DNA of 57,279 nt, taken from positions 1-57,279 of the forward strand of contig CALLKI010000069.1 of assembly GCA_938008415.1 (NCBI GenBank), given 5' to 3'. This document shows, piece by piece, positions 18,301 to 26,334 of the stretch (positions are counted from its first letter, which is position 1; each line of letters starts with the position of its first letter). The notes below the pieces were generated by a model. That model saw only the letters and a program-made list of their open reading frames with translations, did not search any database and was not told where the DNA came from. Both the position numbers and the translations under genes were made by a program. This stretch comes from an uncultured Luteimonas sp. Its GTDB lineage: Bacteria; Pseudomonadota; Gammaproteobacteria; Xanthomonadales; Xanthomonadaceae.

Positions 18301-18560
18301 TCGTAGTCCAGGCACAGCGCCCTGCCCTCGGCGCCCTCGACCTGGCGGATGCCGCCGCTGACCTGGTTGGAGGCCACCACGCGCCACTTCGACGCGTCCT
18401 CGAACCCGTCGAGCAGTCCCGGGCCCGCGGCGTCCTGCGCGTGTGTCTTCGCGGCCGCGGAGGCCACCAGTGCCAGCAGCAGGCGCACGGCGGCCCGCGC
18501 CAACATGCCTTTCCGCGCACCATGCGCGGATGCGGGGGAACCATGCGATGCGATCGCCAT
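15354..18560 (-). CDS. Secreted multidomain (alpha/alpha)6 glycosidase-like protein with F5/8C module
   Basis: 1068 aa. An N-terminal signal (hydrophobic about 20-37, AQD near 41) points to the periplasm or beyond. Then come a carbohydrate-binding-like beta module (about 48-203), an F5/8 type C (discoidin) module (about 215-330), a beta-supersandwich (about 335-605), an (alpha/alpha)6 barrel (about 610-960) with SWIRDGA (646-652), ENDSHGELIYA (698-708) and HSYWDNFWALRG, and a C-terminal beta domain. This architecture resembles glycogen-debranching/GH15/GH63/GH94-like clans. I cannot name the GH family or substrate; candidate acids are Asp650, Asp700 and Glu927-region residues. The start overlaps the upstream permease stop (TGATG). 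It may cut alpha-linkages in a mixed glucan (inference). Confidence 0.85.
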   Translation of the reverse strand: MAIASHGSPASAHGARKGMLARAAVRLLLALVASAAAKTHAQDAAGPGLLDGFEDASKWRVVASNQVSGGIRQVEGAEGRALCLDYDFNGVSGYAGIQRELPLEYPENYRFTFRLRGESPDNDLQFKLVDASGDNVWWVNRPRYHFPKAWTEVAYRRRHIGKAWGPDPDPVLRSSRKIEFTIYNNAGGRGSVCFDSLVFEELPPDDGSPPVPVSAMSTVPASDAMAAADGNMETAWAAPAGPQRIVFDLGRAREFGGVRLRWKPGRHATRYAVSLSSDGSTWRTGREVTRGNGGDDWIALPEAEARYIALDLQTGSADGYALAEAEVLPLSFSAHPNDVIRAIAAESPRGWFPRGFSGEQPYWTILGVDGGLQQGLIGEDGAVEVARGGFSIEPFVRVDGRLVTWADVQATQSLQDGYLPIPGVEWKHGDLQLKITAFAHGTPNDSRLVLRYRLTNPGRRAHDYTLALAIRPFQVNPPAQFLNTQGGVSEIRELSFDGATVSVAGVPRVFSKQIPDGAFATPFDAGMEVVHLASGRYPADTAVRDDTGLASGALLYRMRLQGWESREVQVMVPMTGTAALARRWWDAEVLQQGVADEWRSKLDRVRIELPPQAREVADTLRTALAHMLISRIGPRLQPGTRSYARSWIRDGAMIAEGLLRMGREDVAREYIEWYAPYQFADGMVPCCVDDRGSDPVPENDSHGELIYAIAEYWRYTGDRAFLERMWPHVWAAFGYMEKLRASERTRAVRRSNPEFYGMMPPSISHEGYSAKPMHSYWDNFWALRGYKDAVQIAAALGRDELPRMAAARDQFREDLMASLLAAARRHGIDYLPGAADLGDFDPTSTTIALAPGGEQAWLPQDLLRNTFERYWQHFVDRRDGRREWKDYTPYEWRNVAAMVRLGWRSRAKEVFDWFFGHRTPPAWNQWAEVVSSTPRKPFFVGDLPHAWVASDFMRSALEMLAYPREADASIVLAAGVPPEWLEGTGIAIEGLRTPYGRLGFSLRREGGQLLLEAREGLALPEGGLVLPWPYDGEPGGARINGEPAAWEDGELRIRTLPAKVEIAIPAGG

Positions 18561-19402
18561 CAGCCTTTCACGCTCCCGAGCAGCAGACCCTGGATGTAAT
18601 ACCTTTGCAGCAGCAGGAACAGCAACAGCACCGGCACCACCGTGACCACGGCACCGGCCATCATCAGCTCCACGTCCATGATGTGCTCGCGGGACAGGGC
18701 CGCCAGCGACACCGGCAGCGTGTAGTGCTCCTGCCCGGTCAGCACGATCAGCGGCCACATGAAGTCGTTCCAGGCCGCGAGGAAGGTGAACACCGCCAGC
18801 GTGACCAGCACAGGCCTGAGCAGCGGCAGAACGATCTGGAAGAAGATGCGCAGCTCGCCCGCCCCGTCGATGCGCGCGGCCTCCAGCAGCTCGTCCGGGA
18901 TGCTGCGCGCATACTGGCGCACCAGGAAGATGCCGAACACCGAGGCCAGCGCCGGCAGCACCACGCCGGCGTAGGTATTGACCAGCCCCAGCTGCTTCAT
19001 GAGCAGGAACAACGGCAGCATGGCCACCTGGGCCGGCACCACCAGCGCCGCCAGCAGCAGCCTGAACAGCCCGTCGCGCCCCGGGAAACGCAGCTTGGCG
19101 AAGGCGTACCCGGCCATCGCGTTGAACAGCAGCGACAGCAGCGTGACCGCGAGCGACACCCCGAGGCTGTTGGCGAAGCTGCGGGCGGCATCCGTGCGCA
19201 TGAACAGCTCCCGGTAGTTGTCCAGCGTGGGGGACTCCGGCAGCAGCGGCGGCGGGAAGCGGCTTGCCTCGCCCATCGGCATGAACGACACCGACAGCAT
19301 CCACAGCAGCGGCGCCAGGCTGGCGGACGCCAGCACCAGGAGGGCGCCGTTGACCAGCAGCACCTGCAGGCGCCCCTGCCCCGCCCCACGCGCGCCGCTC
19401 AT
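18560..19402 (-). CDS. Sugar ABC transporter permease, MalG type
   Basis: 280-aa inner-membrane permease of the CUT1 family with six helices. The cytoplasmic EAA loop that docks the ATPase is clear: ELLEAARIDGAGELRIFFQI (171-190), followed by VLPLLRPVL. The start ATG at 19402 overlaps the preceding permease stop (ATGA); its own stop overlaps the next gene start by one base. Substrate is presumably a mono- or disaccharide released by the local hydrolases. The cognate ATPase is absent from this operon. Confidence 0.92.
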   Translation of the reverse strand: MSGARGAGQGRLQVLLVNGALLVLASASLAPLLWMLSVSFMPMGEASRFPPPLLPESPTLDNYRELFMRTDAARSFANSLGVSLAVTLLSLLFNAMAGYAFAKLRFPGRDGLFRLLLAALVVPAQVAMLPLFLLMKQLGLVNTYAGVVLPALASVFGIFLVRQYARSIPDELLEAARIDGAGELRIFFQIVLPLLRPVLVTLAVFTFLAAWNDFMWPLIVLTGQEHYTLPVSLAALSREHIMDVELMMAGAVVTVVPVLLLFLLLQRYYIQGLLLGSVKG

Positions 19403-20289
19403 ACCAGCCCCCTCCTGCGGCCGAGCCGCAGCAGCAGTGTGGTGGCCGCCAGGATCACCAGGAACAGCAGGAATGCCACCGCGGAGGCGCGCCCGAGGTT
19501 CCACCACCTGAAGCCTTCCTCGTACATGAAGTACAGCACGCTGACCGTGCTCTGCAACGGGTCGCCCCGGGTCATCACGTACGGTTCGGCGAACAGCTGG
19601 AAGTAGCCGGACACGGTGATCACCGCCACCACCAGCAGCACCGGGCCGAGCTGCGGCAGGGTGATGTGCAGGAACTGGCGCCAGCGCGAGGCGCCGTCGA
19701 TCCTCGCGGCCTCGTACAGCTCCTCCGGGATCGCCTGCAGGCCCGCCAGCAGGATCACCATGTTGTAGCCGAAGTTCTTCCACGCCGCGAACAGGATGAT
19801 GGTCGGCATGGCCCAGCGCGGGTCGCCCAGCCAGTCCACCGGCGAGATGCCCACCAGCCCCAGCGCCCAGTTCACCAGCCCGTAGCTGGTGTGGAACAGG
19901 TAGCGCCAGATCACCGCCACCGCGACCACGGTGGTGACCACCGGGGCGAACAGCGCGGTACGGAACAGCGGCCGGAACCGCGCGGCCTTCGCGTGCAGCA
20001 GCAGCGCGGCGGCCAGAGACAGCCCGATCGACAACGGCACGCCCGCCGCGACGAAATAGACGGTGTTGCCCAGGGCCTTCCAGAACAGCGGCGTGCGCAG
20101 CAGCTCGAGGTAGTTGTCCAGTCCGACGGGACGCAGGTTGCGCACGTCGGCCAGCGCGTACAGGTCGAAGTCGGTGAGGCTGAGCGCGAGCGCCGCCGCC
20201 ACCGGCAGGCCGAAGAACACCAGCAGCACCAGCAGCGCGGGCGCCGCGAACATCCAGCCTGCGATCCGTGCCGCGTGGCCCGCGATCAT
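19399..20289 (-). CDS. Sugar ABC transporter permease, MalF type
   Basis: 296-aa permease with six predicted helices and no large periplasmic P2 loop, so it is the compact UgpA/LacF-like form rather than E. coli MalF. The EAA loop is ELYEAARIDGASRWRQFLHI then TLPQLGP. The start ATG at 20289 overlaps the stop of the binding-protein gene (ATGA), and its stop overlaps the MalG-type start (ATGA), so the three transport genes are translationally coupled. Confidence 0.92.
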   Translation of the reverse strand: MIAGHAARIAGWMFAAPALLVLLVFFGLPVAAALALSLTDFDLYALADVRNLRPVGLDNYLELLRTPLFWKALGNTVYFVAAGVPLSIGLSLAAALLLHAKAARFRPLFRTALFAPVVTTVVAVAVIWRYLFHTSYGLVNWALGLVGISPVDWLGDPRWAMPTIILFAAWKNFGYNMVILLAGLQAIPEELYEAARIDGASRWRQFLHITLPQLGPVLLVVAVITVSGYFQLFAEPYVMTRGDPLQSTVSVLYFMYEEGFRWWNLGRASAVAFLLFLVILAATTLLLRLGRRRGLV

Positions 20290-21566
20290 TCGCGCCCCTC
20301 CCGCTCCAGGACCCAGCGCCGCTTGGCGAGCACGGCGTCCACCTTGGCGTCGAGCCCGGCCAGTGCCTGCTCCTGCGGCACGCCGCCGCGCACCACGCGC
20401 TCGGTCGCCAGCCGCATCTCCTGGGCGATGCGCTCCCACTCCATCACCTTCGGCACCGGCCGGACCCGCTCGAGCTGGCTGCGGAACGCCTTTGCCAGCG
20501 TGTCATCGCGCAGGCCGGGCCTTTCCCAGGTACTGCGGCGCGGCGGCAGGTTGCCGATCAGCGCGTGGAACCGCTCCTGTACCCCGGGGCGCGACAGGTA
20601 CTCCACCAGCTTCCAGGCCGCGTCCTTGCGCGGCGAGGAGCGGAACAGCACGAGGCTGGCCCCTCCGGCGATGCCCGCGCCCGGGCCATCCGGCCCCGGC
20701 AGCGGCATCGTGCCCCAGGCATCCTCCATCCCCGGCGGCTGCCGGCGCCGGAACTCGCGGATGTTCCACGGTCCGGACAGGTAGAACGCGTAGTAGCCGC
20801 GGAAGAACTCGTCCCAGACGTTGGAGATCTCGGTCTCGGAGACCGGTGGTGCCCAGCCCTGCTCGAACATCCGCGCGTAGAACGCCAGTGCCCTGCGGAA
20901 GCCCGGGCTGCGGAAATTGCCGTAGCGGTCGCCGTCGCGCAGCAGAGGGTCGTCCTGCTGCAGCGCCAGGGACAACTGCTGCTCGAACTCGTTGACCGGC
21001 AGCAGGATGGCGTAGCGGTCCGGGCCGACCACGCGCTTGATCGCGGCCATCGCCGCCTCCCACTCCGCCCACGTCTCCGGCGGGCGTTCGAAGCCGGCGG
21101 CGGAGAGGATGTCCTTCCGGTAGAACAGCAGGCGGGTGTCCACGTACCACGGCACGCCGTAGAGCACGCCGTCCACCACGTTGGTGTCCCAGATGCCGGC
21201 GAAGTAGTCGCCCTGGTCGATCACCGGCGAAGCGTCCACCCGCGCCTGGAGCGGCTCGAGCGCGCCGAGCATGGCGAACTCGGGGATCCAGGTGTTGCCG
21301 AGCTGGCAAATGTCCGGCAACGCACCGGCCGCGTACGCGGTCAGGAGCTTCTCGTGCGCGGCGGTCATCGGCACCGCCTGCACCTCGACCCGGATGTCCG
21401 GGTGTTCGCGCTCGAAATCGCGCACCAGCTCCGCGACCACCTCCGCTTCCTTGCCCATCGCCCAGAAGCTGATGGCCGTCACGCCGCCCTCGCCGCGCGA
21501 GCACGCGGCGAGCAGCAGTGCCGGCAGCGTGGACAGCAGCATGGACAGCAGGGAAACGGCGCGCAT
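20286..21566 (-). CDS. Sugar-binding lipoprotein of an ABC importer (MalE/UgpB type)
   Basis: 426-aa solute-binding protein, extracellular family 1. Signal peptide ends in lipobox LLAAC with Cys22 as the lipidated residue; anchored to the inner membrane it would deliver sugar to the permeases. Typical family features: ISFWAMGKEAEVV at the mature N-terminus, DICQLGNTWIPEFA, a hinge region and many Trp/Tyr residues suitable for sugar stacking (GVPWYVDTRLLFYRKD, YLSGPWNIREF). It starts 9 nt after the GH144-type gene. A related Xanthomonas citri protein is, as I recall, reported to bind trehalose, so trehalose as well as sophorose/glucose must be considered. Confidence 0.92.
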   Translation of the reverse strand: MRAVSLLSMLLSTLPALLLAACSRGEGGVTAISFWAMGKEAEVVAELVRDFEREHPDIRVEVQAVPMTAAHEKLLTAYAAGALPDICQLGNTWIPEFAMLGALEPLQARVDASPVIDQGDYFAGIWDTNVVDGVLYGVPWYVDTRLLFYRKDILSAAGFERPPETWAEWEAAMAAIKRVVGPDRYAILLPVNEFEQQLSLALQQDDPLLRDGDRYGNFRSPGFRRALAFYARMFEQGWAPPVSETEISNVWDEFFRGYYAFYLSGPWNIREFRRRQPPGMEDAWGTMPLPGPDGPGAGIAGGASLVLFRSSPRKDAAWKLVEYLSRPGVQERFHALIGNLPPRRSTWERPGLRDDTLAKAFRSQLERVRPVPKVMEWERIAQEMRLATERVVRGGVPQEQALAGLDAKVDAVLAKRRWVLEREGRE

Positions 21567-21575
21567 GGCCCCAGT

Positions 21576-23222
21576 CTACTCCGGCGCCTCCGACGCCCTC
21601 GGCTGCGGCGGCGTGTGTTCGCGGGCCTCCGGCACCCGCGTCTGCGCGCGCCCGATGTCCTCGGCCGCGGCGGCATCGGGGTCGGGTTCGCCCGATGTCT
21701 TCGGTCCGTCGGGGGGCGCCAGCCAGCCGCCGGTGAAGCCCGCGCGCTCCAGCCCGCGGCGGATGTACGGGTTCTTCTTCATCACTTCCCAGACGAACCC
21801 GTTGCGGTGGTTGGCGATCATCGCGACGATCGGCCCCTGGTCGACGCCGATGTAGTCGCTCGCCACCCAGCCGCGCCCGGGCACGATGCGCCCGGTCTTG
21901 AGCGGGATGTCGTAGTTGAAGCTGGGGTTGAAGGCGTCGAGGAAGCCGTAGCTGGAATACAGGAACTCGCCGTAGCGGCGGTGCAGCTCCTCGGTCGCCG
22001 GGATCACGATCTCAGGCGCGAACGGCAGCGAGGCGACGACCGCGGTGGGCGCCAGGGTGCCGTCGTCGAAGGCGTCCGCCAGCCCCGCGCCGCGGGCGCT
22101 GTAGTGCCGGAACTGGCGCTGCTCGCCGCGGTATTCCTGGGTGGTGTGCTGCGGGCCGTCGCAGGCGGTCAGCCCCCACACGTTCTCGCCGTAGTCGGCC
22201 CAGCCCATCGGGTTCTCGATGGCATACGAACGCTGCGCGTAGGTCGCGCGGCGGCTGTTCTCGAAGTAGTCGATGCCGCGCTGGCGCATGTACTCGTCGC
22301 GGATGCCGCGGAAATCGATCCAGACATGGTTGTACTGGTGCCAGAAGTGGGGGCCGCCGGCCAGATATTCCTGCCCCTGGAACACGCCCCAGCTCTCGTC
22401 GTAGGTACGTACCCAGGCCTCCCACGCCTCCGGCCCGACCGGGTGGGTCGGCGAGCCCAGGGCGAGGATGTAGACCATCATCCCCTCGTTGTATCCCTTC
22501 CAGTCGTGCGCGATGAACCCGCTTTCGGGGAACCAGCCCATCGAGATCAGCGGCTTGCGCTGCTGCATCCAGGGCCATTCGACCCTGCGGTAGATCGCGT
22601 CGGCCAGCTCCCGGATCTCCTCCTCGCGCGGGTCGTCACCGTCGTAGTAGGACTGCGCGAACAGCACGCCCATGAGCATCAGCGCCGTGTCCACCGTGGA
22701 CAGCTCCACCCACGGCCGGTAGCGCTCGCCGGTCTCCATGTCGAGGAAGTGGTAGAAGAAGCCGCGGTAGCCCGAGCGCCCCTCGCGCTGCGGGCCCATC
22801 TTCGCGTTCTTCAGGAAACGCAGCGTGACCAGGGTGCGTTCCACCGCCTGGGTGCGGCTCACCCAGCCGTTCTCGATGCCGATCGGGTATGCGGTGAGCG
22901 CGAAGCCGATCGAGGCGATGCTCGCGAACGGGCGCGAGGGGTACCGGTCCGGCGTCATCCCGTTGCGCTCGTTCGTGGTGTCCCAGAAGAACTGGAAGGT
23001 ACGACGCTCGATGTCGCGGAACAGCGGCGGCAGTTCCGGCCCGCGCTTTCCCGCATCCTCCCCCGGGGCAGGGCTTTCCGGTTCGACCTGCGCGATCGGC
23101 CCGGGCTTCGGTGGCTCGGCTTCGGGCACCGCGGGTTCCTGCCGGCCGCAGGCCGGCAGGCATGCCAGCAGGACGGTGGCCGCCGCCGCGCGGAGCAGCG
23201 CCCTCGGGTTCAGGCGGGACAT
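21576..23222 (-). CDS. PF10091 glucoamylase-family lipoprotein, probable GH144 endo-beta-1,2-glucanase
   Basis: 548 aa with lipoprotein signals (LLAC21 and LPAC25). After a Pro/Glu-rich linker (about 27-65) comes the COG5368/PF10091 (alpha/alpha)6 domain: RRTFQFFWDTTNERNGM, a WFPESGFIAHDWKGYNEGMM stretch, LALGSPTHP, HFWHQYNHVWIDFRG, YFENSRRATYAQR and YGENVWGLTACDGP. Characterised members (GH144) hydrolyse beta-1,2-glucans, despite the old glucoamylase label. Membrane anchoring suggests periplasmic or surface cutting of glucan taken in by the receptor. The ATG at 23222 has GAGG upstream. It is the first gene after an internal terminator and 9 nt before the importer genes. The beta-1,2 specificity is inferred from the family. 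Confidence 0.85.
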   Translation of the reverse strand: MSRLNPRALLRAAAATVLLACLPACGRQEPAVPEAEPPKPGPIAQVEPESPAPGEDAGKRGPELPPLFRDIERRTFQFFWDTTNERNGMTPDRYPSRPFASIASIGFALTAYPIGIENGWVSRTQAVERTLVTLRFLKNAKMGPQREGRSGYRGFFYHFLDMETGERYRPWVELSTVDTALMLMGVLFAQSYYDGDDPREEEIRELADAIYRRVEWPWMQQRKPLISMGWFPESGFIAHDWKGYNEGMMVYILALGSPTHPVGPEAWEAWVRTYDESWGVFQGQEYLAGGPHFWHQYNHVWIDFRGIRDEYMRQRGIDYFENSRRATYAQRSYAIENPMGWADYGENVWGLTACDGPQHTTQEYRGEQRQFRHYSARGAGLADAFDDGTLAPTAVVASLPFAPEIVIPATEELHRRYGEFLYSSYGFLDAFNPSFNYDIPLKTGRIVPGRGWVASDYIGVDQGPIVAMIANHRNGFVWEVMKKNPYIRRGLERAGFTGGWLAPPDGPKTSGEPDPDAAAAEDIGRAQTRVPEAREHTPPQPRASEAPE

Positions 23223-23254
23223 CGGTACCTCATACCACATCGGCAAACGGCAGG

Positions 23255-23285
23255 AAAAAGGCCGGCCACCACGGGGTGGCCGGCC
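23255..23285 (-). terminator. Rho-independent terminator after the TonB-dependent receptor gene
   Basis: On the minus strand an 11-bp perfect GC-rich stem (plus-strand arms 23260-23270 and 23275-23285, 4-nt loop) is followed directly by TTTTT (23255-23259 complement). It starts 15 nt after the receptor stop and ends 33 nt before the GH144-type start. No separate promoter for the downstream genes is obvious in that gap, so partial readthrough is likely. Confidence 0.85.
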
Positions 23286-23300
23286 TGCGGGCGGACCGCA

Positions 23301-26282
23301 TCACCAGTCGATCGCGAAGGACAGCTTGAACGTCCGGGTGCCGCCGATGATGGAATCGTTGTGCACGCCGAAGTTCGGGTTCGGATCGCCTGGACCGCCG
23401 TACCAGTCGTCGTAGCCGTTCCAGTTGCGCCAGTCGAAGACGTTCAGCAGGTCGGCGCGGACGCGGAGCCGGATGTCGGAGCCGGTGTCCCACTCCTTCG
23501 CGGCTGCCAGGTCGAACCGCTTGTAGCCGATCGTGCCATCGGGCTTGTAGGGGTCGATCAGACACTGGTCCCATCCGGGCAGGCAGTTGGTGGCATTGCG
23601 GTACCTGGTCGACTCGAGCACCAGCTTGCCGGAGAGGGTCACGCCCCACGGCCCGTCCCAGATGCCGGTGGCCACGAAGCGGTGTTCGGGCACGCCGCGT
23701 GCCGGCAGCCAGCCGTAGTAGCTCGCATCGGGGTACTCGAACATGTCGATCCAGCCGTCGGCATTGGTGTTCTGGCGGCCGTGCGTGTAGGTGTAGGCGA
23801 AGGTGGCGCCCCAGCCCGAACCCGCCGTGTAGGGCTTGTCCAGTTTCAGCAGCACCGACTTCGTCTTGGTCTCGAACATGTTGTCGACCAGGACGATGCG
23901 CCCGAACGGCGGATCCATGCCCCACGGCGTGCCCCAGGTCGCGCCCGGCGGGAACCAGCTGCCGTCCTCGTACCGGTTGCCCAGCCGGGCGGTGATGCCG
24001 TTCTTGCTGTGGATGTAGGCCAGGGTGACCTCGCTGTACCAGGTGTTGCCCAGCATGTCGAACGCGTTGCGCATGCCGAGGCTGAACTGGTCGGAGTACG
24101 GCACCTTCAGGTTGTTGTTGTTGAGCCACCATTCCCGCGGCAGGTCGACGGTGGCGGCCAGTTCGTCGAGCGCGCCAGGCTGCAGGTAGGCCGGGTCCCA
24201 CGGCACGCAGTCGCCCTGCGGCCTGCGGCACACGCCGTCGGCGTCGACGAAGTAGAAGTTGTAGCGGCCGAACGAGGTGCGGTTGACCTCCAGCTGCAGG
24301 TAGTCGAACAGGTTGCGGTCATAGGCACGGCCGACGCCGCCGAAGACCACGTGACGCTGGTCGGCGTTGATGTCGTAGGAGAAGCCGAACCGCGGCTGCC
24401 AGGCGTCCTTGAACGCCTTGCGGTTGCTGCCGTTCGAGATGTAGTCCTCCGGGTTCCAGTCCGCGTTCTGGAAGTTGGGGTGGTTGCGGATGTTCTCGGC
24501 CAGCTGGGCCGGGGTCACGAAGTCCTCGTACGAAGGCGTGGTCTCGTAGTCCCAGCGGAGGCCGTAGTTCAGGGTCAGGTGTTCGTTGACCTCCCAGTCG
24601 TCCTGGATGTAGATGCCGAACTGCTTGTTGGACGAGGTGGTGAAGCCGGCGCTGGTGCCCGGATCGCCGGTGGCGAACTCGACCCGGTACGGCTGGGTCG
24701 TGCTCACGCCGATGTCGTAGTAGAACTGCGGGTTCGAGAAGTGGCGCTCGACCGCGTTGACGCTGACCTTCTTGTACTTGAAGCCCATCTTCACGGTGTG
24801 GTTCTCCCACCCGGTGAAGGTCAGGTCCTCCTGGATCGACCAGCCGTCCTGGCCCTTGTCCTGGTTGTTGGGGCTGGCGCCGGCGTTGAAGATGGTGCCA
24901 ATGTTGGTGCGGTCGTTGGGCAGCAGTTCCGAGAACTGCAGGATGTAGCCATTGCCGTCCACCGCCGGGTGCGGCGCCCAGGACAGGTCCTCGTAGGTCA
25001 CGTGCACGTCGTTGAGCCAGACGTCGCCGCTGTACTGCCAGCGCAGGTCGTAGCGGGTGACCTTGTTGCTGTTGACGGTCGCCCGCTCGGGGGCATTGGG
25101 GCCGTCGCTGCGGATGGTCTCGTCCTCGTCGCGCTTCTGCAGCGAGAATTCGACCAGGTTGCGGTCATCCGGTGACCAGCTCAGCTTGCCGAAGTACATG
25201 TCCTGCCGGAACGGAGAACTGGTCGGGCCGAGCATGGTCAGGAACTCAGCCGGGACGGCATCCGGGTCGTAGTTGCCGGTACCGAGCGTGACCGTCCGCG
25301 GCGTGTTGTACTCCTTGGCCTCGTAGGACACGAAGAAGTGCAGGCGGTCCTCGATGATCGGGCCGCCGAGGAAGGCGCCGTACTGTTCCTCCTTCGACCG
25401 GGTCTTCCTGCCCCCGGCCGCCTCTTCGGCCGGCGTCGCAGTGCGCCAGTTGTGGCCGGTGTGGTCCCAGAAGATGCTGCCCTCGAACTCGTTGGTGCCC
25501 GAGCGCGTGGCCGCGACCACGGCCGCGCTGCTGATCTGGTCGAACTCGGCCTTGTAGTTCGAGGTGATGACCTTGTACTCGCCGATCGCGGACTGCGGGA
25601 ACGGGTTGCCGCGCGTCGAGTCCTGGCCGCCGATGCCACCCGGCAGGGTGTAGCCCTTCTGGCCGACGCCGTCGATGTAGACGTTGATCGCGCTGGCGGT
25701 CTGGGCGCCGGAACGCAGGCGCGTGTTGCCGCCTGCGTCCTGGATGAACTGCATGCCGGGCACCGTGTCGGCGAAGGCCAGGAAGTTGCGGGTACCCTGC
25801 GGCAGCGCCTCGATCTGCTTCTGCGACACGTAGGTCGCCACTTCGGAGGTCCGCGTCTCGACCAGCATCGGCGCGGTCACCCGCACGGTGTCCAGATCGA
25901 CGGCATCCGCCACGGGACCGGTCTCGGCCACCCCGCCGACGCCCAGGTTGAGCGTGGCGGTCTGGCCGACCGCGAGGGTCACGGTCTGCGAGCTGGTCCT
26001 GCCGTCCGCGGTCACGTCGATGCGGTAGGTGCCCGGCGGCAGGCCGGCGATGCTGTAGCTGCCGTTGCCGGTGGTCTCGACGGTCCGGGTCAGGCCGGTG
26101 GCGACGTTGGTCACCGTGACCCGTGCGTTGCCCGCAGGCGTGGAATCGATCGATACCCTGCCCTGCAGCGTCGCGGCGGTCGACTGCGCCAGCGCCGCGG
26201 GAGCGGCCATCCAGATGCAGCCTGCCAGCGCGCAACACAGCAGGCTGCGGTTCAGGCGGACAGTCTTGTTCCTGGTTCTCAT
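23301..26282 (-). CDS. TonB-dependent outer-membrane receptor (Oar-like)
   Basis: 993 aa. The signal peptide is cleaved near ALAQS (about 32). An N-terminal carboxypeptidase-regulatory-like beta-sandwich follows (about 38-110: LQGRVSIDSTPAGNARVTV, GNGSYSIAGLPPGTYRIDV), then the plug (about 130-270, with YIDGVGQKGYTLPGG) and a large barrel ending in FKLSFAIDW with the usual terminal aromatic. Such receptors import oligosaccharides with TonB-ExbBD energy. The ATG at 26282 is preceded by GGGAGGGG. It lies 52 nt downstream of the lacI gene on the same strand, so probably one transcript, ending at the terminator at 23255. Substrate is inferred from neighbours only. Confidence 0.93.
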   Translation of the reverse strand: MRTRNKTVRLNRSLLCCALAGCIWMAAPAALAQSTAATLQGRVSIDSTPAGNARVTVTNVATGLTRTVETTGNGSYSIAGLPPGTYRIDVTADGRTSSQTVTLAVGQTATLNLGVGGVAETGPVADAVDLDTVRVTAPMLVETRTSEVATYVSQKQIEALPQGTRNFLAFADTVPGMQFIQDAGGNTRLRSGAQTASAINVYIDGVGQKGYTLPGGIGGQDSTRGNPFPQSAIGEYKVITSNYKAEFDQISSAAVVAATRSGTNEFEGSIFWDHTGHNWRTATPAEEAAGGRKTRSKEEQYGAFLGGPIIEDRLHFFVSYEAKEYNTPRTVTLGTGNYDPDAVPAEFLTMLGPTSSPFRQDMYFGKLSWSPDDRNLVEFSLQKRDEDETIRSDGPNAPERATVNSNKVTRYDLRWQYSGDVWLNDVHVTYEDLSWAPHPAVDGNGYILQFSELLPNDRTNIGTIFNAGASPNNQDKGQDGWSIQEDLTFTGWENHTVKMGFKYKKVSVNAVERHFSNPQFYYDIGVSTTQPYRVEFATGDPGTSAGFTTSSNKQFGIYIQDDWEVNEHLTLNYGLRWDYETTPSYEDFVTPAQLAENIRNHPNFQNADWNPEDYISNGSNRKAFKDAWQPRFGFSYDINADQRHVVFGGVGRAYDRNLFDYLQLEVNRTSFGRYNFYFVDADGVCRRPQGDCVPWDPAYLQPGALDELAATVDLPREWWLNNNNLKVPYSDQFSLGMRNAFDMLGNTWYSEVTLAYIHSKNGITARLGNRYEDGSWFPPGATWGTPWGMDPPFGRIVLVDNMFETKTKSVLLKLDKPYTAGSGWGATFAYTYTHGRQNTNADGWIDMFEYPDASYYGWLPARGVPEHRFVATGIWDGPWGVTLSGKLVLESTRYRNATNCLPGWDQCLIDPYKPDGTIGYKRFDLAAAKEWDTGSDIRLRVRADLLNVFDWRNWNGYDDWYGGPGDPNPNFGVHNDSIIGGTRTFKLSFAIDW

Positions 26283-26334
26283 GCTCGTGCCCCTCCCAAG
26301 GGTGTCGGAACTGGAAAATCGGGACGTGGAATGC

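Noticed and set aside
15354..19304. Reading the large glycosidase-like protein as 1316 aa
   Set aside because: The extra N-terminus is antiphase sequence inside the MalG-type permease. The signal peptide and TGATG coupling place the start at 18560.
20268..25175. 1635-codon plus-strand open frame across the importer, GH144 and receptor genes
   Set aside because: It is antisense to several well-supported genes, has low-complexity composition and no ribosome site or family signature.
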